Shown here one piece after another: positions 1-8,596 of a stretch of DNA of 64,000 nucleotides. Source of the stretch: Syntrophaceae bacterium UBA7520 (lineage in GTDB: Bacteria > Desulfobacterota > Syntrophia > Syntrophales > Smithellaceae); the NCBI GenBank assembly GCA_002478265.1, contig DLNC01000003.1:85013-149012 (forward strand). The letters run 5' to 3'. Under the pieces are notes generated by a model that was not told where the DNA came from, ran no database searches, and saw only the letters and a program-made list of their open reading frames with translations. Made by a program: the position numbers and the translations under genes. Position 1 is the stretch's first letter; every line of letters starts with the position of its first letter.

Positions 1-297
1 ATCGCGCCGCTCAAGGCGATTACGGCGCGTTATCTCAAAAGAGTAATCTGCCCCGCCAAGCATATGGAATTGCGCGGGCGCGGCGAAAACCTCATCCGGT
101 TGGTCAAGCAAAGCAAGGCGCAGGGCGTGGTTTTTCTGCTTTTGAAATTCTGCGACCCGCACGCCTTTGACTATCCATATCTGAAAGAAATGCTGGAGGC
201 CGAAAAGATTCCTTTCATGCTGCTGGATATGGAAGCGGAGCTTCCCTCGGCGGGACAACTGCAGACACGTTTTGAAACATTCATACAAATTTTATAA
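1..297 (+). CDS. 2-hydroxyacyl-CoA dehydratase / benzoyl-CoA reductase-type subunit, C-terminal part (partial)
   Basis: The reading frame is open from base 1 and stops at 297, so the gene begins upstream of the window; an internal ATG at 64 is not a convincing start. The visible 98 residues end in a fold typical of HgdB/BcrC-type subunits: a hydrophobic strand (GVVFLLLKFCDPHAFDYPYL), a Cys in the F-C-D-P context, then a strand with LLDMEAE and a helix with the Q-x-x-T-R-x-E-x-F motif that closes these proteins. The family carries a [4Fe-4S] cluster and removes water from 2-hydroxyacyl-CoA or reduces an aromatic ring with electrons from an ATP-driven activator. The second subunit (331) and the activator (1618) follow directly on the same strand, which supports the assignment. 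The substrate cannot be told from sequence alone. Confidence 0.82.
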   Translation: MAPLKAITARYLKRVICPAKHMELRGRGENLIRLVKQSKAQGVVFLLLKFCDPHAFDYPYLKEMLEAEKIPFMLLDMEAELPSAGQLQTRFETFIQIL

Positions 298-330
298 ACC
301 CCGAACGATAAACATATAAAGGAACAGAAA

Positions 331-1614
331 ATGAAAAAAGCAATTTCCGAATTCTTCAAAATGGTTTTAATCTTTCTAGCCGGCAGATTCAAAAAGTTCA
401 CCATGCGCTTTAAGAAAACGAAAACAATGAAAGATTACATGATGGTTTATTACAGCCAGGCTAAATCGGCACGGCTCACCGGCAGAAAAGTGGCCTGGAT
501 AACCAGCGGCGGCCCGGTGGAGCCGCTGATTGCCATGGATGTCATCCCCATCTATCCGGAAAATCACGGCGCGATGATCGGCGCCAGCAAAATGGGCGGC
601 TATCTATGCGGCCTGGCGGAGAACATGGGCTATTCGGCGGATCTGTGCTCTTACGCGCGCTCGGACATTTCCTGCGCCACCGTCAACGGTGGGCCGATCG
701 GGGGGCTGCCCCGTCCCGATATGCTGGTATGCTGCAACAATATCTGCGGCACGGTGCTCAAATGGTATGAAATTCAGGCGCGCTACTTCAACGTGCCGCT
801 GTTTATTCTGGATACGCCATTTTGCCACACCGAATACACGGAAGAAATGGGTCGCTACGTGCGCGCCCAGTTTGACGAATATTTTGTCTTTCTGGAAAAG
901 GCCTGCGGTAAAAAATTCGATTTTGAAAAGCTGAATCATGTCGGCCATCTCTCCCACCAGGGGCAGCTTCTCTGGCAGGCGGTGCTCGATACCGCCATGC
1001 ACAAGCCCTCACCCATGAGCGCGTTTGACGCCTTTTATCATCTGGCGCTGATTGTCACGCTGCGCGGCACGCAGGACGTGCTTGATTACTACACCTGGCT
1101 TCTGTCCTACATGAAAGACCGCATCGCCCGCGGCATCGGCGCGGTGCCCAACGAAAAATACCGCCTGCTGTGGGATAACATTCCCATCTGGCACCGCACG
1201 AGATGGTTGTCGGAAAAATTCGCTTCGCACAACGCCTGCCTGGTGGCCGATACTTATACCACCGCCTGGTGCGGCGCGCTCAGATACATTGATGAAAACA
1301 ATTTCATTGATTCCGCGGCGGAGGCGCACGCCCGTATTTATCTGAACATCGGCATCGATCAGATGGCGAAAATGGTTATCGAAATGATTGACAAATACGA
1401 CGTCGACGGATTCGTCCTGCATTCCAACCGCAGCTGCAAACCCTATTCTTTCGGCCAGCTCGACATTCAGAAAATCGTGGAAAGGGAAAGAGGCATTCCC
1501 TGCCTGATGCTGGAGGCGGACATGACGGACGAACGGACTTTTTCCGAAAGCCAGATTTCCACGCGCATCGACGCTTACATGGAGATTATCAAGGAAAGGA
1601 AAAATAAAAAATAA
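331..1614 (+). CDS. 2-hydroxyacyl-CoA dehydratase / benzoyl-CoA reductase-type second subunit
   Basis: This 427-residue protein belongs to the HgdA/HgdB and BcrB/BcrC superfamily. Visible hallmarks are an early W-x-T-S-G-G-P-V-E-x-L-I-A motif, a segment rich in conserved Cys (YLCGLAENMGYSADLCSYARSD, then MLVCCNNICGT), and a C-terminal half with a Rossmann-like strand and the H-S-N-R-S-C-K-P motif followed by LMLEADMTDERTFSES. The Cys residues are the expected ligands of the [4Fe-4S] cluster. The first ~30 residues are basic and hydrophobic, longer than usual, so translation might instead start at the Met in MKDYMMVYYSQ (base 427); a purine-rich AAAGGAACAG precedes the ATG at 331 and favours the long form. 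It lies 33 bases after the preceding subunit and 3 bases before the activator, so the three form one operon. The CoA substrate is unknown. Confidence 0.85.
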   Translation: MKKAISEFFKMVLIFLAGRFKKFTMRFKKTKTMKDYMMVYYSQAKSARLTGRKVAWITSGGPVEPLIAMDVIPIYPENHGAMIGASKMGGYLCGLAENMGYSADLCSYARSDISCATVNGGPIGGLPRPDMLVCCNNICGTVLKWYEIQARYFNVPLFILDTPFCHTEYTEEMGRYVRAQFDEYFVFLEKACGKKFDFEKLNHVGHLSHQGQLLWQAVLDTAMHKPSPMSAFDAFYHLALIVTLRGTQDVLDYYTWLLSYMKDRIARGIGAVPNEKYRLLWDNIPIWHRTRWLSEKFASHNACLVADTYTTAWCGALRYIDENNFIDSAAEAHARIYLNIGIDQMAKMVIEMIDKYDVDGFVLHSNRSCKPYSFGQLDIQKIVERERGIPCLMLEADMTDERTFSESQISTRIDAYMEIIKERKNKK

Positions 1615-1617
1615 ACA

Positions 1618-2385
1618 ATGATCACAGCAGGAATTGATATTGGTTCAATCACGGCGAAAGCCGCGATTGTGGATGACGGAAAAATTCTCGGCACAAAAGT
1701 AATCTTCACCGGCTACAACGCGGAGGCCGCGGGAAAAAATGTTTACGAAGAAGTTCTCAAGGAAAACGCGCTGGACAAGGCCAGCGTGAAAAAAATAGTT
1801 TCCACCGGCTACGGCCGCAACAGCGTAAAATTCGCCGACAAATCCTTTACAGAAATCATGTGTCACGCCGCGGGTGCTTATCACCTGGATAAAAAAGTGC
1901 GCTCCATCATTGACATCGGCGGACAGGACAGCAAGGCGATAATCCTAGATGGCGACGGCAAGGTCAAAAACTTCGTGATGAACGACAAATGCGCGGCCGG
2001 CACGGGCAGATTTCTGGAGGTGATGGCGCGCGCGCTGGAAGTCGACCTGGACGAATTTGGCGAAATATCGCTGAAATCGAAAAAACCATCCAAAATAAGC
2101 TCCCTGTGCACGGTTTTCGCGGAATCGGAAGTCATCTCGCTTATCTCCAAGGGAGAAAAGAGACAGGATATCATCGCGGGCATTCACGAATCCATCGCGG
2201 CCAGAGTTGCTTCCATGGCGGCGCGACTGGGATTAACCGAACCGTTGATGATCACCGGCGGCGTGGCGCGCAACATCGGCGTGGTGAGCGCCCTGGAGAA
2301 AAAACTGGGCATGAAGATAGAAGTTTCTCCCTACGCGCAGGTCAATGGCGCGCTGGGCGCGGCTTTCTTAGCGGCTACTTTATAA
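1618..2385 (+). CDS. CoA-substrate-specific enzyme activase (HgdC/BadG-type ATPase)
   Basis: The 255-residue protein is an ASKHA-fold ATPase that hydrolyses ATP to inject a low-potential electron into its partner dehydratase or reductase. It has the N-terminal phosphate loop GIDIGSITAKAAIVD, a second phosphate motif IIDIGGQDSKAI, and the adenosine motif ITGGVARNIGV. Two cysteines, in NDKCAAGTGRF and SSLCTVFAESE, are the expected ligands of the [4Fe-4S] cluster that bridges the homodimer. Length is normal for HgdC. The ATG lies 3 bases after the stop of the preceding subunit, so translational coupling is likely. Family known; the partner specificity is inferred from the neighbours. Confidence 0.93.
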   Translation: MITAGIDIGSITAKAAIVDDGKILGTKVIFTGYNAEAAGKNVYEEVLKENALDKASVKKIVSTGYGRNSVKFADKSFTEIMCHAAGAYHLDKKVRSIIDIGGQDSKAIILDGDGKVKNFVMNDKCAAGTGRFLEVMARALEVDLDEFGEISLKSKKPSKISSLCTVFAESEVISLISKGEKRQDIIAGIHESIAARVASMAARLGLTEPLMITGGVARNIGVVSALEKKLGMKIEVSPYAQVNGALGAAFLAATL

Positions 2386-2407
2386 ACTCATTGCAAAAAC
2401 AAAAGCC

Positions 2408-3829
2408 ATGAATGAGATCCGCCGGACAAAAATAGTCTGCACGCTGGGGCCATCCAGTGATACACCGGAAATCATCGAAAGGATGATCAACGCGGGGATG
2501 AACGTGGCGCGCCTTAATTTCTCGCACGGCAGCCACGAAGACCACGGCGAAAAAATAAAGCTCATCCGCGAACTCGCGAAAAAATTGAACCGCCCGGTGG
2601 CCATTCTTCAGGATTTAGCCGGGCCAAAAATCCGCATCGGTAAAATTCCCGAACCGGGACTCATGCTTCAGCCCGGCGAGGAAATTGTCCTCACCACAAT
2701 TATCGAAAATACCGGGCCTAAGCATATTTTTGTTTCCTATACCCCTTTGCCCGACGAAGTGCGCGCGGGCGATCGGATACTTCTGGCCGACGGACTTTTG
2801 GAACTTACTGTTTTGGAAACAAAAACGACCGAAATTTTATGCCGCGTGGTAACCGGCGGCCTGCTTACGTCCAACAAAGGCATCAATCTTCCCACCGGTA
2901 CGATACGCGCCCCCGCTGTTACCGAAAAAGATAAAAGAGATTTACTCTTTGGCCTGGCAAACGAAGTCGATTACGTGGCTGTTTCGTTTGTCAAGACGGC
3001 GCAGGATATTATCAGCGTCCGGGAAATAATCGCGCAAAACAAAAAAGATACGCCGGTAGTGGCGAAAATTGAAAAACACGAAGCCGTGGACGAACTCGCG
3101 GAAATTATCGCAGCGTCCGACGGAGTAATGGTAGCGCGCGGCGATCTGGGCGTGGAAATTCCGCTGGAGGATGTTCCTTTAATCCAGAAAAAAATCATCA
3201 AAGAAGCGGGCAGTCAGGGAAAATTTGTCATTACCGCCACGCAGATGCTGCGTTCCATGGTGGAGTCACCCCGGCCGACCAGAGCGGAGGCGGCGGACGT
3301 GGCCAACGCTGTTCTGGACGGAACAGACGCCGTTATGCTCTCTGAAGAAAGCGCTTCGGGAAACTATCCCGTTGAAGCGGTGAAATTCATGGACAAAATA
3401 TGCCGCACGGCGGAAAGGGGGTTCCCCTACCGCGATTACCTGGAACTCAAGCCAAAGAAAGAAGTTTCCGAATCCGTCGCCCACGCCGCCTGCGTACTGG
3501 CCGACCACTTAGACGCCAGGTTTATCGTCTCACGCACTCTTTCCGGCGCCACGGCGCGTTATATCGCGCGTTTTCGCCCCCGCCAGCCGGTTTTGGCCCT
3601 GTCTCCGGAGGAAAAAACCGTAAGACGGCTGGTTATAATCAGGGGATGTTTTCCGTTTCTCGCGCATGACGCCGATTTGCCGGTCCAACTGCTGGAAGAA
3701 GCGGCGCGCGCGGTTTTACCCAATGCCTTTTTTTCACCCAATGATTTAATAGTAATAACGCGGGGTGAAACCCAGTGGCTGACCGGCTCAACCAATATTT
3801 TGCAGGTAAAACGCCTGATAAATAGCTAG
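2408..3829 (+). CDS. pyk: Pyruvate kinase
   Basis: The 473-residue protein catalyses PEP + ADP to pyruvate + ATP. The N terminus RRTKIVCTLGPSSDTPE and MNVARLNFSHGSHEDH, the central VAKIEKHEAV with its catalytic Lys, the metal-binding VARGDLGVEIPLEDVP, and FVITATQMLRSMVESPRPTRAEAADVANAVLDGTDAVMLSEE are all textbook pyruvate kinase. The C-terminal domain of about 115 residues is the usual allosteric domain. The ATG lies 22 bases after the activator gene, so pyk may be transcribed together with the dehydratase module, an unusual arrangement. No strong Shine-Dalgarno sequence is visible before the ATG. Confidence 0.97.
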   Translation: MNEIRRTKIVCTLGPSSDTPEIIERMINAGMNVARLNFSHGSHEDHGEKIKLIRELAKKLNRPVAILQDLAGPKIRIGKIPEPGLMLQPGEEIVLTTIIENTGPKHIFVSYTPLPDEVRAGDRILLADGLLELTVLETKTTEILCRVVTGGLLTSNKGINLPTGTIRAPAVTEKDKRDLLFGLANEVDYVAVSFVKTAQDIISVREIIAQNKKDTPVVAKIEKHEAVDELAEIIAASDGVMVARGDLGVEIPLEDVPLIQKKIIKEAGSQGKFVITATQMLRSMVESPRPTRAEAADVANAVLDGTDAVMLSEESASGNYPVEAVKFMDKICRTAERGFPYRDYLELKPKKEVSESVAHAACVLADHLDARFIVSRTLSGATARYIARFRPRQPVLALSPEEKTVRRLVIIRGCFPFLAHDADLPVQLLEEAARAVLPNAFFSPNDLIVITRGETQWLTGSTNILQVKRLINS

Positions 3830-3957
3830 CAACTAATATAGAGCGATTGCCTCTGATCTTCTTTAATATAATCTTTACCGCCTATTTTAATTGATCCCCC
3901 GGACAATACTACCAAAGACATTTGCCGGAGGATAAATACAATCCGCTTGCAAAATTT

Positions 3958-5196
3958 TTAACTTTTACGTTGTGGCGGCTTCACAAACATGAAAATAAAT
4001 ACCGATATACCAACAACGGCAGCTCCTAAGACAAAAGGAGCAAAATAAGTTCCCGTTGTATCTTTGAGCATCCCGCCAATAAGAGGACCGGCAAACCCGG
4101 CAAACCCAAAAGCCGTGAACAGCAACCCATAATTAGCCCCTTGTGCCGTAGGCCCATAATACTGCAGGCAAGTAGCCGGGAAAAGCGTGAACATCGCCCC
4201 ATAGTTCCACCCTATCAAAGCGGCAATAATACTCAAAAAAACGGCTGAAGAACCGGCGGGAAAAAGGCAAACCATCGCGACAACCTGCAGGCTGAAGATT
4301 ATCAGGAATGATTTTTTCGTTCCTATATTATCCGCGATAAACCCGATAATAATGCGGACCACAGCGTTGAATATGGCTAAGGTACTGACCGCGGCGGCGG
4401 CTTGCATCGGCTCCAGCCCGGCATCTCTGCCGTGCCCGGCAATGTGACCAATTACCATCAACCCCGCGAAGCAACCGCAAAAATAACCCACATAGAGCAA
4501 CCAAAAAGACGGCGTCCTTATAGCCTCTCCAAATAAATAATCACTCTCCTTTTGAACACCGGTCTTTTCATCAACAAAGACGGGATTCCAGCCTTCCGGT
4601 TTCCAATTAGCAGGCGGCACATCAAGGCACATCGCCGCAGCTAGCCCCATCAAGCCCATGGCAATGCCGACATAAATGAAAACATAACGCCAGCCCATAT
4701 CAGGATCGGTTATGATATATGTAGCCAGCGGCGCCATGATAAAAGAGCCGAGGCCAAGTCCCACCACCGCAAACCCTGTGGCCAATGCTTTACGATCCGG
4801 CCACCATTTTGGAGCGGTGGCAATGGGTGGAAGGTAGACGAGACCGCCCCCTAAACCGGCAATAACTCCGTAAGTAAGATAAAGCTGCCATTTTAATTGA
4901 ATAAATGCGGAGAGAACAAAACCAAGAGCCAGAATTAACGAGCCGATCACGACAACAATACGCGGACCATATTTATCACTCATTTTTCCCGCGGCAAAAG
5001 TGGTCAGCCCGAAAATAAGAGCGCAGATGGAAAAAGCCATGGCAATTTCCGCCCTGCTCCAACCAAATTCTTCGTTCAGGGGTTTGATAAACACGCTCCA
5101 CGCATACAATAATAATCCGCATGTCGTACTGCCCAAAATCCCACCAATAAGAGGCACCCACCGGGGCATTGTCACACTAACTTCCTTATTCAGCAT
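3958..5196 (-). CDS. MFS transporter of the oxalate/formate antiporter (OxlT) type
   Basis: The 412-residue protein has about twelve hydrophobic segments and the OxlT-group opening (GGILGSTTCGLLLYAWSVFIKPLNEEFGWSRAEI), followed by the MFS loop motif GKMSDKYGPR between helices 2 and 3. The later LPPIATAPKWWPDRKALATGFAVVGLGLG is also characteristic. Members exchange small carboxylates across the inner membrane; the substrate here is unknown. AAGGAG lies 5-10 bases before the ATG on the minus strand. The gene converges on pyk and diverges from gap across a 266-base spacer. An imperfect 9-bp inverted repeat sits downstream at about 3893-3932, without a T-run. Confidence 0.85.
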   Translation of the reverse strand: MLNKEVSVTMPRWVPLIGGILGSTTCGLLLYAWSVFIKPLNEEFGWSRAEIAMAFSICALIFGLTTFAAGKMSDKYGPRIVVVIGSLILALGFVLSAFIQLKWQLYLTYGVIAGLGGGLVYLPPIATAPKWWPDRKALATGFAVVGLGLGSFIMAPLATYIITDPDMGWRYVFIYVGIAMGLMGLAAAMCLDVPPANWKPEGWNPVFVDEKTGVQKESDYLFGEAIRTPSFWLLYVGYFCGCFAGLMVIGHIAGHGRDAGLEPMQAAAAVSTLAIFNAVVRIIIGFIADNIGTKKSFLIIFSLQVVAMVCLFPAGSSAVFLSIIAALIGWNYGAMFTLFPATCLQYYGPTAQGANYGLLFTAFGFAGFAGPLIGGMLKDTTGTYFAPFVLGAAVVGISVFIFMFVKPPQRKS

Positions 5197-5410
5197 ACTC
5201 TCTCCTTTTCATTTTGAGGGCCAGATTAAATATCCTTTTACTCATATTTAATCGACTTTTGTATCCGGCAAGGTCATTTTTTGTCAAGAGAAATGGCAGC
5301 TGCATGAAAAAAACTTTACATACAGACAATTAAAATTTTATTGTTAGGCAACAATCATAATTAAATACAGCCAACATGCTCTTCGTCTGCCTCACTGATA
5401 AGTAAATATG

Positions 5411-5439
5411 TTGACAATAAATAACTCTTTGATTAATAA
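5411..5439 (+). promoter_or_regulatory. Candidate sigma70-type promoter of gap-pgk-tpiA
   Basis: TTGACA at 5411-5416 is followed after 17 bases by TAATAA at 5434-5439, which overlaps a longer TTAATAAT. The same -35/-10 pairing with the same spacing precedes the second GAPDH gene. Further upstream, ATTGTT-AGGC-AACAAT (5340-5355) is a small inverted repeat of unknown meaning in the 266-base divergent spacer. Confidence 0.55.
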
Positions 5440-5462
5440 TTTAGGAAGTTAAGGAGGTGAAT

Positions 5463-6461
5463 ATGCCCGTAAAAATAGCCATTAACGGTTTTGGAAGAAT
5501 CGGCCGGCTGGTGTACCGCGCCGGTTTTAAAAGCAAAGACGTGGAATTTGTGGCCGTAAACGACCTGGCAGACGCCAAAACGCTAGCGCATCTTCTCAAA
5601 TACGATTCCGTCCATGGAATAATGAACGCGGAAGTTAAGGCAACCGATAAAGCCATTGTTGTGGACGGCAGGGAAATAAAAACCTTCACTGAAAGAGAGC
5701 CGGAAAAACTCCCCTGGAAAGAGCTGGGCGTGGACGTTGTGCTGGAAAGCACCGGCAGATTCACCGATCGCGCGGGCGCGGAAAGGCATCTCAAGGCGGG
5801 CGCCAAAAAAGTGGTTGTTTCTGCGCCGGCAAAAAATCCGGACGTGACTTTTGTCTTCGGCGTCAACGAGGAAGCATACGATAAAAACAAGCACAGCATC
5901 ATCTCGATGGGCTCTTGCACCACAAACTGCCTGGCGCCGATTGTCAAAATACTGCACAAGGAATTCGGCGTGGAATACGGCCTGATGACGACCATTCACG
6001 CCTACACCAACGATCAGGTGGTCGCCGACGAAGCGCACAAAGACTTACGCCGAGCGCGTGCCGCCGCTCTATCCATGATTCCCACCACCACGGGCGCGGC
6101 CAAAGCAATATCCGAAGTCATTCCGGAAATGAAAGGCAAACTCGACGGTATGGCCATCCGCGTCCCCACACCCAACGTCTCGCTGGTGGATTTTGTCGCT
6201 GTTTTATCCCGGGAAACCAGCAAGGACGATCTCAATGCCAAATTCCGGGATTACGCCCAGGGCCCGATGAAGGGCATTTTATCCTATTCCGATGAAGAAC
6301 TGGTTTCGCGCGATTTCTGCGGCAATCCTCACTCCTCAATTGTCGACTTGCCGAGCACCGCGGTGATCGGCGGCAGGATGATAAAAATTCTTTCCTGGTA
6401 CGATAATGAATGGGGCTTTTCCAGCAGGATGCTGGAGTTGCTCTCCTTCATTATGAAATAG
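5463..6461 (+). CDS. gap: Glyceraldehyde-3-phosphate dehydrogenase
   Basis: This NAD(P)-dependent phosphorylating GAPDH has 332 residues. It shows the nucleotide-binding opening MPVKIAINGFGRIGRL, the catalytic SMGSCTTNCLAP with Cys152, the proton-acceptor His in TTIHAYTNDQ, and the C-terminal SWYDNEWGFSSRML. The start is set at the ATG at 5463 because AAGGAGGTGA at 5451-5460 is an excellent ribosome binding site 5 bases upstream; a GTG at 5457 lies inside that site and is rejected. It is the first gene of gap-pgk-tpiA. A second, longer and divergent GAPDH lies at 35250. Confidence 0.97.
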   Translation: MPVKIAINGFGRIGRLVYRAGFKSKDVEFVAVNDLADAKTLAHLLKYDSVHGIMNAEVKATDKAIVVDGREIKTFTEREPEKLPWKELGVDVVLESTGRFTDRAGAERHLKAGAKKVVVSAPAKNPDVTFVFGVNEEAYDKNKHSIISMGSCTTNCLAPIVKILHKEFGVEYGLMTTIHAYTNDQVVADEAHKDLRRARAAALSMIPTTTGAAKAISEVIPEMKGKLDGMAIRVPTPNVSLVDFVAVLSRETSKDDLNAKFRDYAQGPMKGILSYSDEELVSRDFCGNPHSSIVDLPSTAVIGGRMIKILSWYDNEWGFSSRMLELLSFIMK

Positions 6462-6486
6462 AACATATAAAGGCAGGACCGGAAAA

Positions 6487-7665
6487 ATGAAATACATCGA
6501 TCAACTTGAAATGAAGGGCAAAAAAGTTTTTTTGCGCGTGGATTTTAACGTGCCGATTAAAGAAGGCCGGGTCACCAGCGACACCCGCGTGCGCGCGCAT
6601 ATCCCCACCATCAATTACGCGCTGGAGCGCGGCGCGAGGCTGATTATCGCCTCGCATCTGGGCAGGCCCAAGGGCAAGCGCGTGGAAGAGATGTCGCTTG
6701 CGCCCGTGGTCAAGGTGCTTTCCGGGCTTCTGCAGCAGGAAGTCATTTTTATGGATGACTGCGTGGGCGAAAAAGTGCGCGAAGCGGTAAACAAAATGAA
6801 GGACGGCGACATTATTTTACTGGAGAATCTGCGCTTCAATCCCGGAGAGGATAAGAACGACCCGGCGCTCGCCAAAGAGCTTGCCTCTCTGTGCGATATT
6901 TACATTGATGACGCTTTTGCCGTATCGCATCGCGCCGCGGCCTCCAACACGGCAATTACCGACTATGTAAAAACCTGCGCCGCTGGTTTCCTGCTGAAAA
7001 ATGAAATCGAGTATTTCAAGAAAGCTATCGTCGATCCGGCAAGACCCGTGGCCGCGCTCATCGGCGGGGCGAAGGTTTCCGATAAAATCGGCGTTTTGGA
7101 AAATCTGATTGAAAAAGTGGATAAACTGCTGGTCGGCGGCGCCATGGCCTTTACCTTTCTGAAAGCGCAGGGGCTTAACGTGGGCAAATCGCTTTGCGAG
7201 GAGGATATGCTCGACACAGCGCGCAAAATAATGCAGAAGGCCAAGGATAAAAACGTGCAGTTCGTGCTGCCGGTAGACGCCATCTGCGCTGCTGCCGCCG
7301 CGGCTGATGCTGAATTTACAACCTGTTCCATCAAGGATATACCAGCAGATCAGATGGGTTTGGATATCGGCCCCGCCACGATTACTTTATTTTCCGATGC
7401 GCTCAAGGGTGTAAAAACTATTGTCTGGAACGGGCCTATGGGCATGTTTGAACTGGCGTCTTTCAGCAAGGGAACTTTCGCACTGGCGGTTGTCGTGGCC
7501 AATTCCGGGGCTCTTTCCATCATCGGCGGCGGCGATACGGAAACCGCCATCAAGCAGGCCGGACAAAACACCAAGATGTCATATATTTCCACCGGCGGCG
7601 GCGCGTTTTTGGAGCTGTTGGAAGGCAAAACCCTGCCGGGCATTGCCGCGCTGGATAAATGTTAA
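6487..7665 (+). CDS. pgk: Phosphoglycerate kinase
   Basis: The 392-residue enzyme interconverts 1,3-bisphosphoglycerate + ADP and 3-phosphoglycerate + ATP. Signature sequences are KKVFLRVDFNVPI (substrate-binding Arg/Asp/Asn), SHLGRPKG, LENLRFNPGEDKNDPALAKELA, the hinge region GGAKVSDKIGVLENL, and the nucleotide-domain WNGPMGMFE and GGGDTETAI. Length is standard for bacteria. It begins 25 bases after gap and ends 13 bases before tpiA, consistent with a single transcript. Confidence 0.98.
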   Translation: MKYIDQLEMKGKKVFLRVDFNVPIKEGRVTSDTRVRAHIPTINYALERGARLIIASHLGRPKGKRVEEMSLAPVVKVLSGLLQQEVIFMDDCVGEKVREAVNKMKDGDIILLENLRFNPGEDKNDPALAKELASLCDIYIDDAFAVSHRAAASNTAITDYVKTCAAGFLLKNEIEYFKKAIVDPARPVAALIGGAKVSDKIGVLENLIEKVDKLLVGGAMAFTFLKAQGLNVGKSLCEEDMLDTARKIMQKAKDKNVQFVLPVDAICAAAAAADAEFTTCSIKDIPADQMGLDIGPATITLFSDALKGVKTIVWNGPMGMFELASFSKGTFALAVVVANSGALSIIGGGDTETAIKQAGQNTKMSYISTGGGAFLELLEGKTLPGIAALDKC

Positions 7666-7678
7666 GGAGAAAAAATAA

Positions 7679-8434
7679 ATGAGAACATGGATTGTCGCCG
7701 GAAACTGGAAGATGCATAACACCAGTACGGAGGCAGTAGCGCTGGCCAAAGCCATTAAAAACGGCACGGCAGCGCTAAAAAAAGGCGAAGTAGTGCTGGC
7801 GCCGCCTTTCACCGCGCTTCATAGTGTGGCACAGACGATTAAAGGTTCATCTGTGGCGCTGGCAGCGCAAAACATGTTTTATGAAGATAAGGGAGCGTTC
7901 ACGGGCGAAGTATCGCCCGTGATGCTCAAGGATATCGGCTGTACATACGTGATTATCGGACATTCGGAAAGGCGTAAATATTTTCACGAGAAAGACACAG
8001 ATGTTAATCTAAAAGTCAAAAAAGCTTTGGCTTACGGCTTAAAACCAATTATGTGCGTGGGCGAGACGGAGGAAGAAAGAGAAAAAAACGTCACGCGCGC
8101 GGTCGTGGGCCGGCAGGTGAAAGAAGGGCTCCGCGGCGTGGAAAATATTGATAATCTGGTTATCGCCTACGAGCCGGTGTGGGCTATCGGCACGGGCAAA
8201 GTTGCCACCTCCGCTCAAGCTCAGGAAGTACACGCCTTCATCCGCGCTATTCTAAAAGAAAACTATGCCAGCACCGCGGCAAGCATCCGCATCCTCTACG
8301 GCGGCAGTGTCACCAAGGACAATATCGGTGAACTGATTGCCATGAAAGATATCGATGGCGCGCTCGTCGGCGGCGCGTCTTTGAAGGCGGACGGATTTTT
8401 GGGCATTATTAAAAATATCGCTGACAAGAAATGA
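7679..8434 (+). CDS. tpiA: Triosephosphate isomerase
   Basis: The 251-residue TIM-barrel enzyme interconverts dihydroxyacetone phosphate and glyceraldehyde 3-phosphate. It has GNWKMHNT with the substrate-binding Asn and Lys, IIGHSERR with the catalytic His, AYEPVWAIGTGK with the catalytic Glu and flexible loop 6, and YGGSVTKDN plus GALVGGASL for phosphate binding. AAGGAG precedes the ATG by 8 bases. It is the last gene of the gap-pgk-tpiA cluster; no clear hairpin terminator was found in the 162 bases that follow. Confidence 0.98.
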   Translation: MRTWIVAGNWKMHNTSTEAVALAKAIKNGTAALKKGEVVLAPPFTALHSVAQTIKGSSVALAAQNMFYEDKGAFTGEVSPVMLKDIGCTYVIIGHSERRKYFHEKDTDVNLKVKKALAYGLKPIMCVGETEEEREKNVTRAVVGRQVKEGLRGVENIDNLVIAYEPVWAIGTGKVATSAQAQEVHAFIRAILKENYASTAASIRILYGGSVTKDNIGELIAMKDIDGALVGGASLKADGFLGIIKNIADKK

Positions 8435-8596
8435 TTCTTGTCAACTCTCGCGTAAATAACCAACGCAGCAGAGGCCCATTTATAACTTTTTTTATGGTTA
8501 TTTTCCAATTTGAATTTTTTCTGTGGTAGATTCGGATATCCCGAACATTAAATAAAGAGTAATCTAAGATATTTCATATAAAAATGGAATGGCCTA

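Noticed and set aside
5340..5355. ATTGTT-AGGC-AACAAT as a Rex operator before gap
   Set aside because: The half-site spacing does not match the TTGT...ACAA distance of Rex sites.
5457..5462. GTG start two codons upstream of gap
   Set aside because: It lies inside the AAGGAGGTGA ribosome site; ATG at 5463 fits.
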